Source: Cytobacillus sp. FSL H8-0458 (lineage in GTDB: Bacteria; Bacillota; Bacilli; Bacillales; Cytobacillaceae). From it: a stretch of DNA of 64,000 nucleotides. Position 1 is the stretch's first letter, and every line of letters begins with the position of its first letter. Where the stretch lies: assembly GCF_038002165.1 (NCBI RefSeq), contig NZ_JBBOBR010000001.1, positions 1,240,001 through 1,304,000 of the forward strand, given 5' to 3'. Shown here piece after piece: positions 34,601-46,600 of this stretch. The position numbers were made by a program, and so were the translations under genes. The notes beneath the pieces are model-generated. The model saw only the letters and a list, made by a program, of their open reading frames with translations. It searched no databases and was not told where the DNA came from.

Positions 34601-37600
34601 GATTTAACCTTAAACTGGAGGTAAAAGACTTATTTGCAAATCCAACCATCAAAAATGTAAGTAAATATGTGAAAAAGCAAGAAAAGCGGATCAAGGCTTA
34701 TGAAATAGTTAAGGGGAAAGTTGAATTAATGCCAATTCAACATTGGTTTTTCGAGAATAATAAAGATGAGTTAGATCATTTTAACCAGTCATTCATGATT
34801 TATAGAAAAGAAGGTTTTGATGTAGACTTGGTCAAAATGGTTTTCAATAAACTCTTAGAGCATCATGATGCACTAAGAATGATCTATGAAGTGAATAAAC
34901 AAGGAATTAGTCAATATAACAGGGGCTTAAAGAAAGAATTTTTTAATTTTTACAATTATGATATTAAAGGAATGAAAAATGCAAAAGAAAGAGTATTTGA
35001 TCTTGCAACTGATATTCAAAAGAAATCTTCTATTACAGATGGGAAATTGGTTAATGTGGGTCTATTCCAGGCAGATGATGGTGATCACCTCTTAATCGCT
35101 ATACATCATTTAGTAGTTGATGGGGTTTCATGGAGAATATTGTTTGAAGACTTTGAAACCTTATATGTTCAAGCAGAAAGTGGACAACCTCTGGATATTG
35201 GACCAAAATCTGATTCATTTCAACATTTTTCATTAAAACTTCAAGAATATGCTAATAGTAAGGAATTGAAAAAGGAAAGTGACTACTGGAGAAACGTTGC
35301 GCAGGCCAAAGTTAAGTTTCTGCCAAAGAAAAATGAGATTAATAGGGATACATTTGAGAACAGTAAAACGTTAAGTGTTAAATTGGATAGTAATAAAACC
35401 CATAGTTTATTAAGAGCGGCAAATCGAGCATACAACACAGAAATCAATGATATATTATTGACTTCCTTACTTGTTGGGGCTAGGGAGGTTACTGGAGAAA
35501 ACAGGATTAAGATAAACATGGAAGGCCATGGAAGAGAAGATATTTTAAAGGATCTAGATATTAGCAGAACTGTTGGCTGGTTTACCACCATGTATCCAAT
35601 ACTTTTTGATTTAGGAGAAGAAAAGGGAATTTCGCAAAATATTAAAATGGTAAAAGAAATTCTTAGAAAAGTTCCAAATAAGGGTATTGGCTTTGGAATT
35701 ATAAAATACTTATCGACTGAAATTGATTTAGGCCAAGAGCAAAAAGCAGTATTCTCATTTAATTACTTAGGAGAAATGGATAATGATGTTAACCGTGCTG
35801 AGTTTTCAGGTTCAAAGTTCTCCTATGGAGAGAGTATTGGAGGAAAAATCTCACGAAACAATTCAATAGAGATAAACTCTATTATTATTAACAATGAATT
35901 GTATGTAAATACCACATTTAATGAATCAGAGTATGATGAAGAAACCATAAGTCTCTTTAATGAAAAATTTAAAGAAAGCCTTGAACAGATAATTAACCAT
36001 TGCTCAAGTAAGAAAGAATCCGAAAAAACACCGTATGATTATGGTGATTTCAAATTAACACTTAAAGAACTCGCTAAAATTGAGAAAAAATATGGTGATT
36101 TAAAAATTGAAAAAATATATCCATTAGCAAATATGCAAAAAGGTATGCTGTTCCATGCATTAGAAAATAAAAATTCTAGAGCATACTTCGAACAAACTGT
36201 TATGGATATTAAAGGGAAGATTAATAAAGAGGTACTAAAGAAAAGCTTCAATAAGGTTATGCAGCGGCACGAAATACTAAGGGCTTCTTTTGAGTACGAG
36301 ATAGTTGAAGAACCTAGACATATTATAATTGCTGACAGGGAAATAGATTTTTACTACATTGATATTAAAGATAAGAGCCTATTAGAAAAAGAAACATATA
36401 TTCAAAATTATAGAGAAAAAGATAAAAAAATTGGTTTTAACTTAGCAGAAGATACTTTAATTAGGGTTACCTTAATCCGCACAGGAGAAGAGTCATATAA
36501 ACTGGTCTGGAGTCATCATCATATTCTTCTTGATGGTTGGTGTCTGAGCATAGTCTTGGCTGAGTTATTCACCATATATAGCAAAATGAATAATGGAGAA
36601 GGAATTGAAATAGAAGACACCAAACCTTACAGTGATTATATTAATTGGTTAGAAAAACAGGATATTGAAGAAGGCAGAGCATATTGGAAGAATTATTTAA
36701 AAGGATACAAAGAGAAAACAGAAATTCCTAAACTAAATAACATCACCCACAATATAGAGTATAGCCGTAAAGAAAAAAATATTGAGTTCTCAAAAGATAC
36801 TACAAATCAATTGAAGGATCTGGCTAATAAATGCAGCGTAACTTTTAATACTTTATTCCAAAGCATCTGGGGCACAGCGCTAGCAAAATATAATAACACA
36901 GATGAAGTTGTTTTTGGATCTATTGTATCAGGAAGAGAAGCACCAGTTGATGGCATCGAAAAGATGATCGGATTATTTATCAATGCCGTCCCAACCAGAA
37001 TAAAACTTGATAAAGATGCGAGATTCAGGGATGTTCTAAGCGTTGTTCAAAAGGAAGCAATTGAAAGTAATTACTATAATTATTTGAACCTGGCTGAGGT
37101 ACAATCGCTCAGTGAATTAAAGAAGGATTTATTAGATCACATTATTGTGTTCGAAAACTATGCAATTGATGACCGAGTTACCGAGAGGGACAGATTAGAT
37201 ATTGGATTTGAGGTTGAGGATTTATACGCAGAAGAGCAAAGTAATTACCGCTTCAGTGTTTCGGTGACCTTAGGTGAAAAATTAAACCTGGTTTTAACAT
37301 ACGACGGCAATGTTTATGATGAAGTGTTAATTGATAATATCGAAGGTCATCTTAATGAAGTAACTAAGCAGGTTGTTTCCAATCTAAATAAGAAAATTGG
37401 AGATATCCAAATAATATCTGAAAAAGAAAAGATATTATTTGGAGAACTGAACAATACAAATGCTGACTACCCAGAGAATAAAACCATTCATCAGCTTTTT
37501 GAGGATCAGGCTGAACGGACTCCTGAAAAAATAGCGGTTGTTTATGAGAATGTAAAATTAACCTACAGGGAGCTAAATGAGCAGTCTAATCATCTTGCAG

Positions 37601-40600
37601 CGATGTTAAGGCAGAATGGGGTTAAGCGAAATACTATAGTCGGAATTAAGATAGAACGTTCTCTTGAAATGGTAATAGGTATGCTTGGGATACTAAAGGC
37701 TGGCGGGGCATACCTGCCAATTGACCCTGGTTATCCGAAAGAAAGAATAGAGTATTTAATAAAAGATAGTGGTATAGAAATACTTCTAAAAAAAGAAAGT
37801 GAAAATACAGAGTTCTATTTGAAATGTCTTAACATTGATCTTGAACTGTTTAGGAATCAAATTAAAGAAAATTTACCTGTTATTAATGAGTCTTCAGATT
37901 TGGCTTATATTATTTATACATCCGGATCAACTGGAAAACCAAAAGGTGTCATGGTGAACCATAGTTCTATCCTAAATACTTTGTGCTGGAGAAAAAAGTA
38001 TTATCAATTCAATGAAAATGACGTTACTTTACAGATGCCATCTTTTTCTTTTGACAGCTCTGTGGAAGACATCTTTACTAGCTTAATTTCTGGAGCTCAG
38101 TTGGTCTTAATCGAGGATATTAGAGAAAATCTCAATAAATTAATAATTGCTCTTAATCACTATAAGGTTACAAATTTACTAGCTGTACCTAGTTATTATA
38201 AAAGCCTGCTGGAAATGGTCAGTGAACCTATAAGCAGCTTAAGATTCGTCACAATTGCCGGAGAGGGGTTCAGCGATACTTTAATAAATAACCATTTTAG
38301 AAAGCTTCCAGATGTCCAATTATTTAATGAGTACGGTCCAACAGAAAACAGTGTTTGTTCTACGGTATATAAATTGGAACCAGGAAATCAAAAAGTCCTA
38401 ATCGGTAAGCCTATCACTAATAATAGGGTTTATCTCTTAAATCAAAATAACAGCCCTGTGCCATTTGGCGTGCCGGGGGAACTTTGTGTGAGCGGAGCCG
38501 GTCTTGCAAGGGGATATTTAAACAGACCGGAGCTTACGGCGGAAAAGTTTGTTCCGAACCCGTTTCTGCCAGGGGAACGAATGTACCGGACAGGCGATCT
38601 GGCACGCATGCTTCCAGACGGGAATATCGAATTTCTGGGCCGGATTGACCATCAGGTCAAAATCCGCGGCCACCGCATAGAGCTCGGGGAGATTGAGAAT
38701 CGACTTCTGAAGCTTCCGAAAGTGAAAGAAGCCGTCGTCATCTCCCGGGAGGACAAAGATCGTCAGGCGTACCTTTGTGCCTACGTCGTCATGGAAAGCC
38801 AGGCGGAGGAGTCGGTCAAGGAAATTCGCTCCCAGCTGGCCAATGATCTTCCTGATTTCATGATCCCGGCGTTTTTTGTTCAATTAGAGAAAATGCCTCT
38901 TACCGCCAACGGAAAGGTAGACCGTAAGGGTCTTCCGGAGCCTGATGTGAACGGTGGGGGAGATCAAGGCTATGAGGCGCCGAGGAATGCCATTGAAGAG
39001 ACGCTTGCCTCCATCTGGAAGGATATTCTGGGGATTGGAAAAGTGGGGATTCACGATCATTTCTTTGAAATGGGGGGCCACTCGCTGAAGGCGACAGCCT
39101 TGGTTTCGAGAATCCATAAAGAACTAAAGGCTGAAGTGCCTTTGCGCCAGCTTTTCCAGACACCTACTATTGAAGGCATTTCGGAGTTCATCTCCGGCGG
39201 CCGTAAGAGCGTGTTTGCGTCCATAGAAAAGGTGGAGGAGCGGCAGCACTATGCCCTGTCGCCTGCTCAAAGAAGGCTATTTATTCTCAACCAGATCGAG
39301 GGCGGCGTTTCCTACAATATGCCTTTGGCCATGGAAATACAGGGAGACCTTAATGTAAACCAGCTGGAAAGGGCTGTCATGGCACTCATCGAAAGGCACG
39401 AAGCCCTGAGAACTTCGTTCTCGATGGAGGATGGAGTCCCAGTCCAAAAAATCGCACCAACGGTGGAGTTTAAAGTCGGCTACCGCAAGTCAGACGCCCA
39501 TCGGGCTGAGACCTTCCTGAAGGAGGAATTTGTGCGTCCGTTTGACCTTTCAACAGCGCCTCTCCTGCGGATGGAGGTTCTAAACATCGAAGAAAACAAG
39601 CACCTTATGGTGCTGGATATGCACCATATTATTTCAGACGGTGTATCCATGGGCATTTTCACACGCGAGCTGGCCGAGCTGTATGAAGGAAAAGAGCTGC
39701 CTGCCCTAAAAATCCAGTATAAGGATTACTCCGCATGGCAAAAGCAGGCCGCTGCCAGGGCTGAAATGAAAAAGCAGGAAGAGTACTGGTTAAATGTATT
39801 CAAAGAGGAAGTGTCTGTTTTGAATATGCCGACCGATTTCGGAAGACCGGCCGCTCAATCGACCGAAGGGGATCTGGTGCATTTTGAATTCGGCCGGGAT
39901 CTGTCTCTCAAGCTGAAAAAGATGGCCAAAGAACAGGGCGTCACTCTCTATATGCTTCTTTTGGCAGGCTATACCACACTGCTTTCCAAATATACGGGGC
40001 AGGAAGACATTATTGTCGGTTCTCCTATTGCAGGAAGGCCGCACGATGATTTAAAAAATGTGATGGGCATATTCCTGAATACGCTCGCGATGAGAAACTA
40101 TCCCGAAGGGAAGAAGTCCTTCAGCACCTATCTGAGGGAGGTAAGGGAAAATGCCCTCAGTGCTTTTGAAAACCAGGATTATCCATTCGATGAACTTGTT
40201 GAAAAGCTTGATCTCAATCGTGATATGAGCCGGAGCGCTTTGTTTGATGTGATGCTTGTGCTTCAGAATTTCGATCAAGAGGTCTTTGAACTGGAGGGGT
40301 TGGCCTTCACTCCGCATCCAGTGGATGCCCATGTTTCAAAGTTTGATTTAACTTTGACGGCAAGTGAAGAGGAAGATCGCATTCCATGTGTCCTGAATTA
40401 TGGCACCAAACTGTTTAAAAAAGAGACCATCGAACGTATGGCGTCGCATCTGATTCACCTCTTCGAGAGCATCGTACAACAGCCGGATCAGCTCATCAGC
40501 GAACTGACGCTGCTTCCTGAAGATGAAGCACAGGCTGCGTTAGACAGGTGGAACGATACAAGTACTGAGTTTCCAGTGGATAAAACGCTGGCGCAGCTGT

Positions 40601-43600
40601 TTGAGGAACAGACCATGAAAACCCCGAACCGGGTCGCTGTAGCCGCCGTTGGCCAAAAGCTGACGTATCTTCAGCTGAATGAACGGGCGAATCAGTGGGC
40701 AAGAGTACTGCAGGAAAAAGGGGCAAAGCCTGGGAAGACAATTGGATTGATAGCCGAAGAATCCCTGGAGATGATCATAGGAATCCTGGCTGTTTTAAAA
40801 GCAGGTGCTGCCTATCTTCCAATTGATCCGGACCAAGCAGTCAAGCGGACAAATGCCATTCTCCAGGACAGCGGTGCCAGTCTTCTGCTTGTAAAAGGCC
40901 AGTTAACATCAGGTCTAAGCTTCTGCGGGGACATCATTGATCTGGAGGCACCACTTTTTGAGGGAAGGGAAACAGCCAACCTCCCGGTTGGCCAGCCAGA
41001 TCACAATGCCTACTTGATCTATACGTCAGGTTCGACTGGCACACCAAAAGGTGTGTTTATCCAGCACCGGAGCGTCGTCAATTACATGTCCTGGTTCAAA
41101 CAGGAAGCGGATCTGCGGGAAGAGGATAAAGCTATGCTCGTTTCCTCTTATGCCTTTGATTTAGGCTATACAACCCTCTATTCGGCTCTTTTGAATGGCT
41201 GTGAGCTGCATCTGGTCAAAAAAGAGGTGTATGCCAATCCATTCAAAGCCCTTAGGTATTTAAATGAAAACGGCATTTCTTATCTGAAGCTGACTCCGTC
41301 CCTGTTTAACGTCTTGGTCAATGACCCTGTGTTCTTAAAGGGCGCCAGCTGTGAGACCCTTCGTCTAGTGGTGCTGGGAGGAGAAAAAATAAGCCCGCAG
41401 GATGTCAAAACGTTCCATCTCCACTGCCCGAAAGCGGTGGTCATGAATCACTATGGACCGACAGAGGCCACCATCGGTGCCGTCTATCATGTCATCGACT
41501 TTGAGAAAATCAGTGATTTTGAAGAGTGTCCGGTCATCGGAAGGCCAATTTCAAATATGAAAGCTTACGTCATGGATTCACAGATGAAGCCGGTCCCGGA
41601 AGGGGTATATGGCGAGCTGTGCCTTTCAGGCGCAGGCGTCGCAAACGCCTATTTGAACCGTCCGGATCTGACTGAAGACGTATTTGTTCGAAATCCGCTG
41701 GATCCGAACGAAGCGATGTATCGGACAGGCGACCTGGTCAGGAGGCTTCCGGATGGGAATCTGGAACTGGCTGGCAGGATGGACAATCAGGTTAAAATTA
41801 GAGGCTACCGTATCGAACCGGACGAAATTAAGAACCAGCTCCTCAAGCACACTGAAATTCAGGAGGCTGCCGTCATTGTCCGGAAGGACAATGATCAGCG
41901 CCCATATATCTGTGCTTACATTCGATCCGGGAAGGAATGGACACTGGGGGAACTCCGGTCGTACCTGATGGAAGAAATTCCTGAATATATGATTCCTTCT
42001 CATTTCGTCCAGCTGGAGCGGATTCCTCTTACTCCAAACGGGAAGGTGGACCGCAAGGCTTTACCTGAACCGGATCGCCATACGGGAGTGGAATATGAAG
42101 CCCCGAGGAATGAAGTGGAAAAGAAGCTCGCAGCTGTATGGGAAGAGATTCTTGGATTAAGCCCGATTGGAATCAGCCATAATTTCTTTGCTTCTGGGGG
42201 AGATTCCATCAAAGCCCTTCAGATCATTTCCCGATTATCAAGGGAAGGCATTTCGCTTGAGATGAAAGAGCTGTTTGCCCATCCTGAAATCAAGCGGCTT
42301 AGCCGATACGCCAAAACCGTGAACGGCCAAGAGGAGACCTTTGAAATTGAAACTGGACATGCCCAGCTGACACCCATTCAAAAGGCCTTTTTCTCAGGAG
42401 GAACCGAGGAAGTTAACCATTATAATCACGCAGTGATGCTATACAGGAAAGAAGGATTCCATGCGGAACGTATAAAGGAAGTTCTGGAAGAAATCATGAA
42501 GCATCATGATGCCTTGAGAATGATTTATCCAAATGAGAACGGCGAGATCCGTCCGTATAATCGCGGCGTGGGCCCAGGCCAATTTGGCTTTACTGTTTTC
42601 GAGGTCTCATCAGAGGAGGTTCCGAATCAAGCGGTTCTAGAACTTGCGACCAAGCTTCAGCTTCAAATGGACATCGAGTCGGGCCCGCTTGTGAACGCAG
42701 CTGTATTTAAGGCCAAAGATGGGGACCATCTTCTTCTGGTTATTCATCATCTGGTCGTTGACGGTCTTTCCTGGAGAATTCTGTTTGAAGATCTGGCGCT
42801 CGGGTACAGTCAGCTGGAAAACGGAGAGCCTGTGTCGTTTTATCCGAAAACAACATCGTACAAAACTTACGCTTCCAAGCTTCAGGCTTATGCCGAAGGC
42901 AAAAAGCTCGCAAGAGAAAAACAGTATTGGGTGGACGTATTGAAGGAACCAGTGCCATTCCTTGAGACAAAAGGAGAGGCGGAAGCCTATTGGTATGAAG
43001 ATAGTCATACCTTTAGTACCGTTATTAATAAAGAGGCGACTCGAAAGCTGCTTCGTGAAACCAATCATGCCTATCATACTGACATCAATGACCTTCTGGT
43101 CACAGCTCTTTTAATGGCCACTAGGCGGGAAACAGCAGAAAACCGGATCCGGCTGAGCCTTGAGGGCCATGGCAGGGAACCCTTCGCTGAAGAAGTCGAC
43201 ATCAGCCGGACAGTGGGATGGTTTTCGGCCAAATATCCTGTCCTGATCGATCTGGGTGAGGAAAAGAGCCTCTCGATGACCATCAAAATGGTAAAGGAAA
43301 CGCTTAGAAAAATACCAAACAAAGGCATCGGTTATGGTATTTTGAAATATTTGAGCGAAGCGTCTGAGTTTAAGGAGGCTCAGCAGCCGCCCCTGTTATT
43401 TAATTATCTGGGACAAATGGATGAAGACCTTCAAAATGCGGCATTCTCTTCCTCCAGTCTTCCGACTGGAGAGTCGGTTGGAAACAGGCATGTGCGGGAA
43501 AATGCGATGGAAATAAATGCGGTTGTTTTGGACGGCCAGCTGGTTATAGATACGACGTATAACACCAACGTCTATGCAGAACAAACCGTGAAGGATTTCG

Positions 43601-46600
43601 CGGAAGCATATAAAGAAGCGCTTTATACGGTGATTGGCCATTGTGCAGCGAAAGGAGAGCCGGAGAGAACTCCGTCCGATTATGGAGACAAAGCGCTGAG
43701 CATTTCCGAATTGGAGGACATCCGGAAAAAGTATGAGGGATTTGAGATTGAGAAGATTTACCCTCTGGCAAATATGCAGCAGGGCATGTTGTTCCACTCA
43801 CTTGAAAACCCTTCTTCAAGAGCTTATTTTGAACAAATTATCATTGAAGCCACTGGAACCATCGACCCGCACCTCATGGAGAACAGCTTTAATGCCATTC
43901 TGGAACGGCATGAGCTTCTGCGGAGTGCAATAGAGTATAAAATCACGGTGCAACCAAGAAACGTAATCCTGAAAAACAGGAAAATAGGCTTTGGATACCA
44001 GGATATTCGAATGCAAAGCGCGGAGCAGCAGAAAGCAAGCATGGACCGTTTCCTGGAAGAGGACCGGGAAAAAGGTTTTGACTTAAGCCGGGATCCTTTG
44101 ATCCGCCTTCAGCTTATCCGGACTGGTGACGAAACATATACACTGATTTGGAGCAATCACCACATCCTATTTGACGGATGGGGACGGGGAATCATCCTGG
44201 CTGAACTTTTCCATCTCTATGGAAATGAACGGTTCGGAAGAACCGGGAAGCTGGAAGAGCCGGAGGCCTACAGCACCTACATCAAATGGCTGGAGGAAAA
44301 GTCTAAGGAAGAGGCCTTTCAATACTGGGAGAATTATCTGAAAGGGTATAAGGACAAGGCAGGAATACCAGCGATTCGAAAGCCCGGGGAATCTGGCGAT
44401 TCCCGGAACCGCGAAAAGGTCATCGAATTCTCCCGGGAGCTGACGGGAAAACTGGCTGATCTGGCAGCCCGGAATCAAGTGACCTTCCATACGGCACTGC
44501 AGAGTGCGTGGGGAGTGCTTTTGGCCAAGTATAACCAGACAGACGACGTCGTGTTCGGTTCCGTCGTCTCAGGAAGGGATGCCAAAGTGCCGGGAATTGA
44601 AAACATGGTGGGGCTCTTTATCAATACGGTTCCAACAAGAATTCAAGCGAGTGACCACCAGCGTTTCAGAGAAGTCTTACAGCGTGTGCAGGAAGACGCC
44701 ATTGAAAGCCAGGCGTACAGCTACGTAAATCTGTCTGATGTGCAGTCGCTCAGTGAGCTGAAACGGGATTTGATTGACCATGTGATGGTGTTTGAAAACT
44801 ATGCCCTGGATGAACAGGCCCTTGAACAAGGGGAGGATGAGCTGGGCTTTGTGTTCGAGGAGTTAAAGGGCAATGAAGCAACGAACTACGGATTAACGGT
44901 GGTCGCTGTTCCTGGGGAGCATCTGGTCCTGAAATTTGCCTATGATGAAAATCAATATCCGAAGATGATTATCGATAATCTGGCCATGCATCTAACCCAT
45001 TTAATGGAACAGGCTGCAGAGGATGAGGATCAGAAGATTGGCGATCTTCAGCTGCTTTCTATCGAGGAAAAGGATCAGATTTTAAAAGAATTCAACCAAA
45101 CGCAGGCAGATTATCCGAAGGATAAAACCATCCAGCAGCTGTTTATGGAACAAGCAGAGCGAACGCCAGAGCGGGTGGCAGTGGTATGCGGGGAGGAAGC
45201 GCTCACATACCGGGAGCTTAATGAGCGGTCGAACCAAATCGCGCGGATGCTTCTTGAAAAAGGGGTTCAGGCGGAAACGATTGTGGGGATTATGGCAGAC
45301 CGTTCTCCTGAGATGATAGCGGGCATGATTGGAATCTTAAAATGTGGGGCAGCCTATCTGCCGATTGATCCAGAATATCCTGAAGGACGTATCACATACC
45401 TTCTAGAAGACAGCAGAACAAATCTACTCCTGACGAATAGGGAAGATTCGTTAAAGTACAATGTAGACACTATATTTTTAAATGGAGATTTTAAAAGCTA
45501 TTCTATTGAAAATATAGATGTTGCCTTGAATCCTTTGAATAATGCTTATGTTATTTATACATCTGGGTCTACAGGGAAACCAAAAGGTACAATGATAACT
45601 CAAAAAGGCCTGGTAAATTATATTTATTGGGCTAATAAGAAATATGTTAATGAAGATGCCCTGGATTTCGCCCTATATTCATCTATTTCATTTGATCTCA
45701 CTGTAACATCAATATTCACTCCGTTAATTGCTGGAAATAAAGTTATTGTCTATAGAAGTGAAGAAAACGAGCCTCTAATCAGAAAGGTATTTAAAGACAA
45801 CAAGGCCGGTATTGTTAAGTTGACACCATCTCACCTAAGCTTGATAAAGGATTTAGATAACAGCAGCTCAAGTATAAAATGCCTAATTATTGGTGGAGAA
45901 GACTTAAAGTCAGACTTAGCACTAAAAATTAGCGAGTCGTTTAATCATAATATCGAGCTTTATAATGAGTATGGACCTACAGAAGCGACCGTAGGGTGTA
46001 TGATTTATAAATATGATATGGAGAAGGATAAGGCAAATTCCATTCCAATCGGCAGGCCATCTGATAATGTCCAGATTATAATTTTGAACGAAAAACAAGA
46101 AATAGTACCGATAGGAGTAAAAGGTGAGTTGTATATAAGTGGTGATGGATTGGCTGTTGGTTATTTAAATAATCCAGATCTGACAAATGAAAAATTCATT
46201 TTTAACTCCAATGGCCAACGTATGTATAGGACAGGAGATCTTGCAAAAAGACTTCCAGATGGAAATATTGAATTCTTGGGAAGAATTGATCACCAAGTAA
46301 AGGTTCGAGGATACAGAATAGAGCTTGGGGAAATCGAAAGAGCAATTGAGAAATCAGGTAAAGTAAAAGATAATATTGTCGTCGCAAGCGGAGAAGGGGA
46401 TAATCAATATCTCTGTGCATATGTGATTTTAAAAGATGCAGCTGAGATTGATGAATTACGAAACTATTTATATTATGAACTTCCTGGATTTATGGTGCCA
46501 TCAAGTTTTGTTGCTCTTGAGGAATTTCCCTTAACAACGAATGGAAAAGTAGATATTAATGCATTACCTGATCATAATGGTGTTCGAGATAATAGCAATG

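Larger units (their letters stand above)
38461..45385 (+). repeat. Long direct repeat R1, copy in synthetase 3
   Basis: The 6925-bp partner of 11,936-18,860. It starts just before core motif A6 of the His A domain and ends shortly after core motif A2 of the Asn A domain, leaving the His and Asn pockets in AT-rich native sequence. Differences cluster slightly near the 3' end (about 45,256-45,345). Confidence 0.93.
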
